From the NCBI RefSeq assembly GCF_030268085.1, contig NZ_BSDE01000001.1:124001-188000 (forward strand): a DNA stretch of 64,000 bases. Direction: 5' to 3'. The translations under genes were made by a program, and so were the position numbers. The notes beneath the pieces were generated by a model. That model was not told where the DNA came from, searched no databases, and saw only the letters and a list, made by a program, of their open reading frames with translations. Positions 22,328 to 30,321 of the stretch are shown here, one piece after another. Source of the DNA: Geothrix limicola. Lineage in GTDB: Bacteria; Acidobacteriota; Holophagae; Holophagales; Holophagaceae. Positions within the stretch are counted from its first letter, which is position 1; every line of letters starts with the position of its first letter.

Positions 22328-23746
22328 ATGATTGATGAACCGAACGAAACCCCATCCAGCCGACCTTCACGAATCCGCACCGCAGGCCTGGTGGCCCTGG
22401 GGCTGGCGGCCGGCATCGGCGGCACGCTGCTGCTGAGCCCGCGCCCGAAGGACGCCCACGTCCATGAAAACGCAGGGCCCGCCCAGCCCCACAAGCAGAT
22501 GTACCAGTGCCCCATGCATCCGCAGATCATCCAGGATCACGAAGGCACGTGCCCCATCTGCGGCATGACGCTGGTGGCCATGGACGGCGGTGCGCCCAAG
22601 GAAAAGGGGAAGGTGGTGTTCTACCGTTCCCCCATGAATCCGAGCCAGACCTCCCAGGTCCCCATGAAGGATGAGATGGGCATGGACTATGTGCCGGTCT
22701 ACGAGGGGGACCTCAAGGGCGAAGGCGCGAGTGTGGAGGGCCATTCGGCCATCACCATCGATCCCGAGCGCCAGCAGCTCATCGGTCTGCGGACCGAGAA
22801 GGCGGCCGAAGGCAACGTGAGCGGCGAACTGCGCGCCCTGGGCCGCGTGGTGGTGGACGAGACACGTGTGCGCAAGGTGAACGTGAAGGTCGAGGGTTTC
22901 GTCGAAAGGCTCTTCGTGGATTTCGTCGGCAAGCCCGTGGCCAAGGGGCAGCCCCTGTTCAGCTTCTACAGCCCCGAATTCGTGAGCGCCCAGCGCGAGT
23001 ACCTGCTGGCCCTCAGGACCCAGAAGGCGTTGATGGGCGGCTCGCTGCAGGGCAGCGGGGGCGATCTGCTGGATTCCGCCCGGCGCCGTCTCGCCCTGTG
23101 GGACGTGCCGAAGGAGGCCCTCGACCAGCTCGATAAAACGGGCGAGGTGCAGAAGGCTCTCACGCTGCGCAGCCCCATCTCCGGCGTGGTGACGGCGAAG
23201 AACGTGGTGGAGGGCGCCCGCCTCACGCCCTCGGACATTCCCTTCGAGATCACGGACCTGAGCCGGGTCTGGGTGCAGGTGGACATCTACGAAGCCGAAC
23301 TGGGCCGCGCCAAGGTGGGCATGCCCGCCGAATTGACGATGTCCTCCTCCCCCGGGAAAACCTACCAGGGCCGGGTGGCCTTCGTGGATCCGGTCCTGGA
23401 TCCCAAGACCCGTACCGCCAAGGCCCGCCTGGAATTCCCGAATGGCGGCGGCGAGCTGAAACCGGAGATGTTCGGGGACGTGGTGCTCCGGGGCCAGGGA
23501 CGCAAGGGCCTCCTCGTCCCCCTGGATGCGGTGCTGGACGCGGGCACCGCCAAGGTGGTGTTCGTGGCGCTGGGCGACGGCAAGTTCGAGCCCCGCGAGG
23601 TGAGCACGGGCACGACCGTCGGCGAGAAGGTGGAGATCCGCTCGGGCCTGAAGGCCGGGGAAGAGGTCGTCGTGCGCGCCAACTTCCTCGTGGATTCCGA
23701 ATCCCGCCTCAAGGCCGCCCTGGCCCAGATGAGCCACTCGCACTGA
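22328..23746 (+). CDS. cusB: CusB-like RND periplasmic adaptor with heavy-metal-binding domain
   Basis: This 472-residue membrane-fusion protein for Cu(I)/Ag(I) export has one N-terminal membrane helix (about 19-36). A His-rich spacer leads into the YQCPMHPQI...GTCPICGM heavy-metal-binding domain (CxMHP and CPxCGM), then the conserved SPMNPS...VPMKDEMGMDYVPVY segment with metal-binding methionines. The barrel-sandwich, helical hairpin (PEFVSAQREYLLAL) and beta-barrel domains follow. The last residues, MSHSH, add a further metal-ligand cluster. It should receive metal in the periplasm and deliver it to CusA. It is separated from cusA by 198 bp holding a purine/pyrimidine inverted repeat, unusual inside such an operon. 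Confidence 0.93.
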   Translation: MIDEPNETPSSRPSRIRTAGLVALGLAAGIGGTLLLSPRPKDAHVHENAGPAQPHKQMYQCPMHPQIIQDHEGTCPICGMTLVAMDGGAPKEKGKVVFYRSPMNPSQTSQVPMKDEMGMDYVPVYEGDLKGEGASVEGHSAITIDPERQQLIGLRTEKAAEGNVSGELRALGRVVVDETRVRKVNVKVEGFVERLFVDFVGKPVAKGQPLFSFYSPEFVSAQREYLLALRTQKALMGGSLQGSGGDLLDSARRRLALWDVPKEALDQLDKTGEVQKALTLRSPISGVVTAKNVVEGARLTPSDIPFEITDLSRVWVQVDIYEAELGRAKVGMPAELTMSSSPGKTYQGRVAFVDPVLDPKTRTAKARLEFPNGGGELKPEMFGDVVLRGQGRKGLLVPLDAVLDAGTAKVVFVALGDGKFEPREVSTGTTVGEKVEIRSGLKAGEEVVVRANFLVDSESRLKAALAQMSHSH

Positions 23747-23780
23747 TCCGAGGATGGTCATGAACCTTTTGCCAAAGAAT

Positions 23781-23895
23781 TTTGAAAGCGGAGGAGAGCG
23801 GAGAAGCAGAGGAAAGCGGAGACAGATCCAATCGCTTTTCTCCGCTTCCCTCAGCCCCTCAGCTTTCCTTCGCTTCAATCATTCCTTTCCTCCAT
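23781..23895. repeat. Dispersed purine/pyrimidine inverted repeat, copy 1 (between cusB and cusA)
   Basis: A purine-rich arm with AGCGGAGGAGAGCGGAG and GAGGAAAGCGGAG is followed by a pyrimidine-rich arm with TTCTCCGCTTCCCTCAGC and CAGCTTTCC. The arms are imperfect reverse complements and could form a long hairpin in the cusB-cusA message. A related element lies at 49114-49246. No coding function is seen in this stretch. Confidence 0.65.
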
Positions 23896-23944
23896 CAACA
23901 ACCCGCCCTGCTCAGGCAGGCCCGCGGCCCTGGGGAGTGTCGAT

Positions 23945-26900
23945 ATGAGTAGCCACGCTGCCTACGATCCCGAGCACCCGACCTTCCTGCAGCGCATCAT
24001 CCGGTTTTCGGCGGAGAACCGCTGGTTGGTGATGGCGGCCTCGGTGGTGCTCATCGTGATGTCCTTCTGGACCATGCGGAACATTCCCATGGACGCCCTG
24101 CCGGATCTCAGCGACACCCAGGTGATCATCTACAGCAAGTGGGACCGCAGCCCCGACATCGTCGAAGACCAGGTGACCTATCCCATCGTCACCAGCCTGC
24201 TCGGCGCGCCCAAGGTGAAGGCCGTGCGCGGCCTGTCGGATTTCGGATTCTCCTACGTTTACGTGATCTTCGAGGACGGCACGGACATCTACTGGGCCCG
24301 CAGCCGGGTGATGGAATACCTCTCGAAGATCACCTCCACGCTGCCTTCCGGCGTGCAGACCTCCCTCGGCCCCGACGCCAGTTCCGTGGGCTGGGTCTAC
24401 CAGTACGCCCTGGTGGACCGCAGCGGGAAGCACAGCACGGATGAGCTGAGATCCCTGCAGGACTGGTTCCTCCGTTACGGCATCCAGAGCACGCCGGGCG
24501 TGGCCGAGGTGGCCACCGTGGGCGGCCAGGCCAAGCAGTTCCAGGTGCAGCTCAACCCCAACCAGATGGCGGCCTACAAGATACCCATCGAGGCCGTCAT
24601 CGGGGCCGTCAAGTCTGCCAATTCAGAGGTGGGCGGCCGCCTCGTGGAATACAGCGGGCGCGAGTACATGGTGCGGGGCCGGGGCTATGTGAAGACTCCC
24701 CAGGATCTCGAAAGCGCCGTGCTCAGGGCCGAGAACGGCACGCCGGTGCGGTTGGGCGACGTGGCCACCGTATCCCTCGGACCCGAGATGCGCCGCGGCC
24801 TGGCGGACCTGGACGGGCAGGGCGACGTGGTGGGCGGCATCGTCGTCATGCGCCAGGGCGAGAACGCCCTCAACGTCATCGAGCGCGTGAAGGCCCGGAT
24901 CGCCGAACTGAAATCCGGCCTGCCCGCAGGCGTGGAGGTGGTGACGACCTATGACCGCTCCGAGCTGATCCACAACGCCATCAAGACCGTGAAGCACAAG
25001 CTCATCGAGGAGATGATCGTCGTCTCGATCATCATCCTCATCTTCCTCTGGCACATCCCCTCGGCCATCGTCCCCATCATCACGATCCCCGTGAGCGTGG
25101 CCCTGGCCTTCATCCCCATGTTCGGCATCGGGCAGAACGCCAACCTCATGAGCCTCGCCGGCATCGCCATCTCCATCGGTGTGCTGGTGGACGGCGCCAT
25201 CGTGGAGGTGGAGAACGCCTACAAGAAGATCGAAAGGTGGATCGAAGACGGCAAGCCCGGGAATTTCTACCAGGTGCGCCTCGAGGCCCTGATGGAGGTG
25301 GGTCCCAGCGTCTTCTTCTCCCTGCTCGTGGTGGCGGTGAGCTTCCTGCCCATCTTCACGCTGCTGGATCAGGAGGGCCGGCTCTTCAAGCCCCTGGCCT
25401 ATTCCAAGAACTTCGCCATGGGCATCGCCGCGCTTCTCGCGCTGACGCTGGATCCGGCCATGCGCATGCTCTTCGCGCGGGTGGAGCCCTTCCGGTTCAA
25501 GCCGAAATGGCTGGCATGGACCTTCACCCAGGTGGTGGTCGGAAAGTACTACGCCGAGGAAAAGCACCCCATCAGCGTCTTCCTCCACCGCATCTACGAG
25601 GGCCCCTGCCGCTTCGTCGTGAAGCACGCCAAGGCCACCCTCGCCGTGGCGGTGTTGCTGGTGCTGGCCACCATCCCGGCCTTCGTCTCGCTGGGCAGCG
25701 AGTTCATGCCGCCCCTCAACGAGGGCACGCTGCTCTACATGCCCTCCACGCTGCCGGGCCTCAGCCAGACCGAGGCCCAGCGCATCCTCCAGGTGCAGGA
25801 CCGGCTCATCCGCACGGTGCCCGAGGTGGCGCGGGTCTTCGGCAAGGCGGGCCGCGCCGATACGGCCACCGATCCCGCGCCCTTCTCCATGATGGAAACG
25901 GTGATCGTGCTCAAGCCCGAGGACCAGTGGCGCGAGAAGCCCCGCTGGTTCAGCGCCTGGGCTCCGGACTTCCTGAAAGCCGCCCTGCGCCCCATCTGGC
26001 GGGACCGCATTACGCAAGAAGACATCGTCGCCGAGCTGGACCGGGTGGTGAGGCTCCCCGCCATCCCCAACGCCTGGACCATGCCCATCAAGGCCCGTCT
26101 GGACATGCTCAGCACGGGCATCCGCACGCCCGTCGGCCTCAAGATCAACGGCGCGGACCTGGAGACCATCCAGAAGATCGCCGTGGAGGCCGAGCGCATC
26201 CTGCAAGGGGTGCCCGGCACGCGGAGCGCCTTCGCCGAACGCACGGCCCAGGGCTACTTCCTGGATTTCGTGCTGAAGCGCGATCAGCTGGCCCGCTACG
26301 GCCTCAGCGTGGAGCAGGCCAACATGCTCGTGATGACCGCCATCGGCGGCGACAACCAGAGCACGGTCTTCGATGGCCGGGCCCGCTATCCGGTGAACGT
26401 CCGCTACGCCCGTGACTACCGCGAAAGCCCCGAGGCCCTGAAGCGCGTGCTCGTGCCTACGCCCGGCGGCGCCATGGTGCCCATGGAGGCGATCGCCGAT
26501 CTGAAGTGGGCCAGCGGGCCCGCCATGATCCGCGATGAGAACGGCCAGATGAACGGCTACGTGCTGGTGGATTTCGACACGTCGAAAATTGACGTCGGCA
26601 CTTACGTCCACCACGCCAAGGCTGCCGTGGAAAAGGATCTGAAGCTGCCCGCGGGCTACAGTCTCGGCTGGTCGGGGCAGTACGAGAACATGATCCGCGT
26701 GAAGGAGCGGCTGAAGCTCATCCTGCCCATCACGCTCGTGCTGATCTTCGGCCTGCTCTACGCCAACACGAAGAGTGCCTTCAAGGCTTCCGTCGTCATG
26801 CTGGCCGTGCCCTTCAGCGCCATCGGCGCCTTCTGGCTGCTCTGGCTGCTGGGCTACAACATGAGCATCGCCGTGTGGGTGGGCCTCATCGCCCTCATGG

Positions 26901-27247
26901 GGCTGGATGCCGAAACCGGCGTCTTCATGCTGCTCTTCCTGGACCTCAGCCACGACGAGGCCCAGCGGCAGGGCCGCCTGAACTCCGAGGGCGACCTGGT
27001 GGAGGCCATCATCCACGGCGCCGTGAAGCGCGTTCGCCCCAAGGCCATGACGGTCTTCGCCGCCTTCATGGGCCTGCTGCCCATCATGTGGAGCACGGGC
27101 ACGGGCGCCGACGTCATGAAGCGCATCGCCGCACCCATGGTGGGCGGCCTCGCCACCAGCTTCCTCCTCGAACTGCTCGTCTATCCCTCGATCTACTTCC
27201 TCTGGAAGAGGCGTTCTCTTCCGGCTCAGGCTTCCGTCGAAGCCTGA
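23945..27247 (+). CDS. cusA: CusA-like heavy-metal RND efflux pump (HME-RND)
   Basis: This inner-membrane proton-driven pump is 1100 residues long with 12 helices and two large periplasmic loops. All three Cu(I)/Ag(I)-binding methionines of E. coli CusA have counterparts: Met599 (LYMPSTLPG), Met649 (PFSMMETVI) and Met721 (LDMLSTGI). This supports monovalent copper/silver rather than Zn/Co/Ni specificity. The TM4 proton-relay region is GVLVDGAIVEVENAY. The length is slightly above the usual 1040-1050. It works with the adaptor and channel encoded upstream. Two YHS mini-proteins follow within 320 bp. Regulation is probably by the operon promoter at 20431-20458; a local promoter after the repeat is possible. 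Confidence 0.95.
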   Translation: MSSHAAYDPEHPTFLQRIIRFSAENRWLVMAASVVLIVMSFWTMRNIPMDALPDLSDTQVIIYSKWDRSPDIVEDQVTYPIVTSLLGAPKVKAVRGLSDFGFSYVYVIFEDGTDIYWARSRVMEYLSKITSTLPSGVQTSLGPDASSVGWVYQYALVDRSGKHSTDELRSLQDWFLRYGIQSTPGVAEVATVGGQAKQFQVQLNPNQMAAYKIPIEAVIGAVKSANSEVGGRLVEYSGREYMVRGRGYVKTPQDLESAVLRAENGTPVRLGDVATVSLGPEMRRGLADLDGQGDVVGGIVVMRQGENALNVIERVKARIAELKSGLPAGVEVVTTYDRSELIHNAIKTVKHKLIEEMIVVSIIILIFLWHIPSAIVPIITIPVSVALAFIPMFGIGQNANLMSLAGIAISIGVLVDGAIVEVENAYKKIERWIEDGKPGNFYQVRLEALMEVGPSVFFSLLVVAVSFLPIFTLLDQEGRLFKPLAYSKNFAMGIAALLALTLDPAMRMLFARVEPFRFKPKWLAWTFTQVVVGKYYAEEKHPISVFLHRIYEGPCRFVVKHAKATLAVAVLLVLATIPAFVSLGSEFMPPLNEGTLLYMPSTLPGLSQTEAQRILQVQDRLIRTVPEVARVFGKAGRADTATDPAPFSMMETVIVLKPEDQWREKPRWFSAWAPDFLKAALRPIWRDRITQEDIVAELDRVVRLPAIPNAWTMPIKARLDMLSTGIRTPVGLKINGADLETIQKIAVEAERILQGVPGTRSAFAERTAQGYFLDFVLKRDQLARYGLSVEQANMLVMTAIGGDNQSTVFDGRARYPVNVRYARDYRESPEALKRVLVPTPGGAMVPMEAIADLKWASGPAMIRDENGQMNGYVLVDFDTSKIDVGTYVHHAKAAVEKDLKLPAGYSLGWSGQYENMIRVKERLKLILPITLVLIFGLLYANTKSAFKASVVMLAVPFSAIGAFWLLWLLGYNMSIAVWVGLIALMGLDAETGVFMLLFLDLSHDEAQRQGRLNSEGDLVEAIIHGAVKRVRPKAMTVFAAFMGLLPIMWSTGTGADVMKRIAAPMVGGLATSFLLELLVYPSIYFLWKRRSLPAQASVEA

Positions 27248-27277
27248 GATGAACACACCACCTAGAAAGGAACCCAC

Positions 27278-27505
27278 ATGCTTGCACCTCTCCTTGCCCT
27301 TTCCATCTTGGCGGCACCAGCCGCCAAGCCCGCCACCAACGCGATCTGCCCCGTCCTCGGCGGCAAGGTGACGGAGAAATCGAAGACCGTCGTCGTCCGC
27401 GGCCGCGAGTACCGCCTCTGCTGCGGTGGCTGCGATGCGACGCTGGCGAAGAACCCCGACAGGTATCTTGAGAAGGACGGGACGCCGAAGAATGCGAAGA
27501 AGTAG
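27278..27505 (+). CDS. Secreted YHS/TRASH-like mini-protein 1
   Basis: This 75-residue protein has a signal peptide (MLAPLLALSILAAPA) and one small metal-binding domain: NAICPVLGGKV, then VVVRGREYRLCCGGCDATLAKNPDRYL. Cysteines fall at the YHS/TRASH positions (a Cys near the start, then CC-GG-C). It begins 30 bp after cusA with AAAGGAA before the ATG, so it is probably co-transcribed. It is a paralog of the next gene (shared VRGREYR core and DPDKYL-like end). A periplasmic copper/silver-binding role feeding or sensing the pump is inferred. Confidence 0.75.
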   Translation: MLAPLLALSILAAPAAKPATNAICPVLGGKVTEKSKTVVVRGREYRLCCGGCDATLAKNPDRYLEKDGTPKNAKK

Positions 27506-27562
27506 AGCCCTGCGCGCCGCGCCGCGGTGCGACTAGACTGGACCCTTGATCCGGAGGAACCG

Positions 27563-27802
27563 ATGCTCCATACCGTCCTGCTCAGCCTCGCCGTCCTGGC
27601 CGCGCCTGCGGCCGAGAAGGCCAAACCCGCCGTCAATACCAAGGATCCCGTCTGCAAGATGACCGTGGATGCCAAGGCCACCACCGTCGCCGTGCGCGGC
27701 CGGGAGTACCGCGTGTGCAGCAAGCACTGCGGCGAAGCCCTCCAGAAGGATCCGGACAAGTACCTGGACAAGGACGGTTCGGTGAAGGCCGAAAAGAAGT
27801 AA
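27563..27802 (+). CDS. Secreted YHS-domain mini-protein 2
   Basis: This 79-residue paralog of the preceding gene has signal peptide MLHTVLLSLAVLAAPA, a canonical YHS start (KDPVCKMTV) and VAVRGREYRVCSKHCGEALQKDPDKYL with Cys/His ligands. The ATG at 27563 has GGAGG 7 bp upstream; an in-frame ATG 36 bp earlier lacks a signal peptide. It keeps the classic YHS 'DPVCKM' motif that the first copy has lost (ICPVLGG), so the pair may bind different metals or oxidation states. It is the last gene before a hairpin terminator. Confidence 0.78.
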   Translation: MLHTVLLSLAVLAAPAAEKAKPAVNTKDPVCKMTVDAKATTVAVRGREYRVCSKHCGEALQKDPDKYLDKDGSVKAEKK

Positions 27803-27820
27803 CCCGGTCTTTGGCGGTGT

Positions 27821-27859
27821 GGACCCCGGTTCGGCGGTGTGCCCGCCGGGCCGGGGTCC
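27821..27859 (+). terminator. Long GC hairpin terminator after the efflux operon
   Basis: GGACCCCGG (27821-27829) pairs with CCGGGGTCC (27851-27859), with an additional inner CGGCGG/CCGCCG stem around a TGTG loop. It lies 19 bp after the last YHS gene and is followed by TTCC rather than a long T-run. Position and stem strength support termination. Confidence 0.55.
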
Positions 27860-27927
27860 TTCCATGTCCAGGGCCGGATCCAGGGCCGGTTCGCTAAGTC
27901 GGGTCGATGTGCTTTTTAAGGTGAACA

Positions 27928-27954
27928 TTGATTAACGAGTCGAAAAATTAATAT
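27928..27954 (+). promoter_or_regulatory. Possible promoter of the M4 protease gene
   Basis: The only AT-rich island in this neighbourhood contains TTGATT (27928-27933) and TAATAT (27949-27954), 15 bp apart, about 75 bp before the protease start. The spacer is shorter than ideal, so this is tentative. Confidence 0.3.
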
Positions 27955-28027
27955 CAATTGATCGCAGGGAATGGAGATCGGGCCTAACCTTTAGGAAAGT
28001 CCAAAACCCAATCGCTGTGGAGGTCCT

Positions 28028-29677
28028 GTGCGCCGCGCCGTTCCTTTCCTCCTTCCCGCCTTCCTGCTGGCGGCCCCGCCGGACCAGGCCCGGGCCGACG
28101 CCCGGATTGACGCCCTGATCCGGGATGCCCGAGGCCACCTCTCGGCTCGAGCCCACCAGATGGGTCTCGGTCCCCAGGTCGGATTCACCTTCAAGAACCA
28201 CCACGCGGACGCCCTCGGCGAGGATCACGTGCGCCTGGACCAGACCTACAGGGGCGTCCCCGTCTTCGAGGGCGAGGCCATCGTGCATTTCCGGAACGGC
28301 CGGGTGCGCGCCGTCACGGATGACCTCGAGCGCGGCCTGAACCTCGCCGTGGAGCCCACCCTGGGGCGCGCCGAGGCCCTTGCGGCAGCCCACGGATCGC
28401 TGGCTCCGCGCGGCAGCTACGCGCATGAGCCGACCGCGACCCTCGTCATCGCCAATCTCGAGGGGGCCGGGCCTCGCCACGCGCTGGCCTACCACGTCCA
28501 CACGGAACTGGAGAACGGCGCTGGCGAGACGAAGCACACGGATTTCCTCGTGGACGCCCACACGGGTGCGATCCTGGATTCCTGGGACACGCTGCACACG
28601 GCCGGCACGACGGGGTCGGGACAGTCCCAGTGGTACGGCACGGTGAGCCTCAGCACGAACAGCACGGGCACCGGCTACGAGCTGCGGGACATGAGCCGCG
28701 GCAGCGGCGGGACCTTCGGCAACAACGTCACGACGAACCTGCTCAACGGCACCTCGGGCACGGGCTCGATCTTCACGGACGCTGACGATGCCTGGGGCGA
28801 CGGGCTGCAGTACAACGGCACCGCGGGCATGGGCGCGAATGCCCAGACCGCGGGCGTGGACGGCCATCGCGGCATGCAGGCCACCTGGGATTTCTATGTG
28901 AATGCGTTCGAGCGCAACGGCATCGATGGCGCGGGCAAGGCCACCTACAGCCGCATGCACTACAGCAGCCAGTACGACAACGCGTTCTGGTCAGACAGCT
29001 GTTTCTGCATGACCTATGGCGATGGCCAGGTGGGCGGCTCCGTGGGCGAAGCGGATCTCGACACGGCGGGTCACGAGATGAGCCATGGCGTCTGCGCCGC
29101 CACGGCCAACCTCGTCTACCGGAAGGAATCCGGCGGGCTCAACGAGGCCAACTCCGACATCTTCGGCACCCTGGTGGAGTTCTACACCCTCAACCACGCC
29201 ACGGGATCCTTCATCCCCAGCACGCCGGGCCCCGGGCCCATCACGGCCAACTACAAGTTGTTCGAGAACAGCTGGGGCCATGCCTTCCCGAACGAGGCCC
29301 TGCGCTGGATGTACAAGCCCAGTCGCGACGGCCGCAGCCCCGACTTCTATGACAGCCGGATCGGGCGCCTGGACGTTCATTACAGCTCCGGTGTGGCCAA
29401 CCACTTCTTCTTCCTGCTGGCCCACGGCAGCCAGGTGGACGACCTCTGCGATAACATCGCCTCGCCCATGACCAACGACGTGCAGGAAGTCATCGGTCTC
29501 GGCAACGACACGGCGGGCCGCATCTGGTACCGCGCCCTCACGGTCTACATGACCAAGCGCACCGACTATGCCGGCGCGCGGCTGGCGACCCTGAACGCCG
29601 CAGCGGACCTGTACGGCGCGAACTCTACGGCCTACACCACCGTCAACACCGCCTGGCTGGCGGTGAACGTGAAGTAG
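28028..29677 (+). CDS. Secreted M4-family (thermolysin-like) metalloprotease
   Basis: This 549-residue pre-pro-protease has a signal peptide (MRRAVPFLLPAFLLAAP, GTG start) and an FTP/PepSY-type propeptide (about 35-200, including LDQTYRGVPVFEGE and FLVDAHTGAILDSWDT). The catalytic domain has HEMSH (His349, Glu350, His353), the third zinc ligand Glu373 in GGLNEANSDIFG, and the transition-state His in DVHYSSGVANHFF. Typical M4 C-terminal features (DNAFWSDSCFCMTYGDG, AGRIWYRAL) are present. It should be exported and self-processed to degrade proteins outside the inner membrane, feeding the S46/M1/M28 exopeptidases. Two adjacent Cys in the catalytic domain (SDSCFCM) could form a disulfide. It appears monocistronic. 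Confidence 0.95.
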   Translation: MRRAVPFLLPAFLLAAPPDQARADARIDALIRDARGHLSARAHQMGLGPQVGFTFKNHHADALGEDHVRLDQTYRGVPVFEGEAIVHFRNGRVRAVTDDLERGLNLAVEPTLGRAEALAAAHGSLAPRGSYAHEPTATLVIANLEGAGPRHALAYHVHTELENGAGETKHTDFLVDAHTGAILDSWDTLHTAGTTGSGQSQWYGTVSLSTNSTGTGYELRDMSRGSGGTFGNNVTTNLLNGTSGTGSIFTDADDAWGDGLQYNGTAGMGANAQTAGVDGHRGMQATWDFYVNAFERNGIDGAGKATYSRMHYSSQYDNAFWSDSCFCMTYGDGQVGGSVGEADLDTAGHEMSHGVCAATANLVYRKESGGLNEANSDIFGTLVEFYTLNHATGSFIPSTPGPGPITANYKLFENSWGHAFPNEALRWMYKPSRDGRSPDFYDSRIGRLDVHYSSGVANHFFFLLAHGSQVDDLCDNIASPMTNDVQEVIGLGNDTAGRIWYRALTVYMTKRTDYAGARLATLNAAADLYGANSTAYTTVNTAWLAVNVK

Positions 29678-29691
29678 GGCGCAGACCCGGC

Positions 29692-30321
29692 CTAGGGGCA
29701 GGTCTTCAGCACGTCCAGCCAGGCCTTCAGCACGAACGCGGTGGCGCCCCACAGGGGCGCCGCCCAATGGTCCAGATCCAGCTCCAGGCGCGGCACGTCG
29801 AGGACGAGGCCCTGACGGCCCAGGCGCTCCGTGGTCCAGGGCGCGTCCAGCAGCGGGGCGAGGGGCAGCATGAGCGCCTGTTCCAGCTCGCGGTCCAGAT
29901 GGAAGGTCGGTTTCGGCGCCTCCCAGCGGAAGAACACGGGCGTGAAGCGGACGCGGGCCTTGGCGACGCCGTCGGGGAAGCAGCCGAGCTCCCAGAGGCC
30001 GTTGCTGAGGCCGATCTCCTCCGCCACCTCGCGCCGCGCCGTGGCGGGCAGGTCGCGGTCCTGAGGCTCCACCATGCCCCCGGGGAAGGCGATCTCCCCG
30101 GCGTGCTGAGGCGCACCGAAGCCGCGCTGGGCCAGCACGATCTTCCGGGCGCCCGCGGCGTCGCCCCACAGGATCACGCCCACGGCGGCGCGGCGGGGGC
30201 TTTCGGGGATGCGCACGCTGAGCTTGTGGGGATTGGGCCAGGACTGGGGCAGGCGCAGGCTTTCCGCGATGCGCGGCCAGGGAACGGGCGGCGCATCCAG
30301 CGGGGGGCGCCAGCCGGTCAT
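29692..30321 (-). CDS. Nudix hydrolase, CoA-pyrophosphatase-like, coupled to rel
   Basis: This 209-residue cytoplasmic protein has a complete Nudix box, GGMVEPQDRDLPATARREVAEEIGL (given here in two halves: the GG-x5-E start and the REVAEEIG core). It is preceded by LAQRGFGAPQHAGEIAFPGG, which fits the NudL/CoA pyrophosphatase signature just upstream of the box. It would hydrolyse CoA or acyl-CoA to 4'-phosphopantetheine and 3',5'-ADP. Its ATG overlaps the TGA of rel (ATGA at 30318-30321), so it is translated in tight coupling with the (p)ppGpp enzyme. Some Nudix enzymes degrade (p)ppGpp, so that activity is an alternative worth noting. Confidence 0.85.
   Translation of the reverse strand: MTGWRPPLDAPPVPWPRIAESLRLPQSWPNPHKLSVRIPESPRRAAVGVILWGDAAGARKIVLAQRGFGAPQHAGEIAFPGGMVEPQDRDLPATARREVAEEIGLSNGLWELGCFPDGVAKARVRFTPVFFRWEAPKPTFHLDRELEQALMLPLAPLLDAPWTTERLGRQGLVLDVPRLELDLDHWAAPLWGATAFVLKAWLDVLKTCP

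Noticed and set aside
24623-27277. Long antisense open frame opposite cusA
   Set aside because: Same cause: strong GC3 bias on the coding strand leaves the opposite frame open. The His/Asp/Gly-rich product has no domain features.
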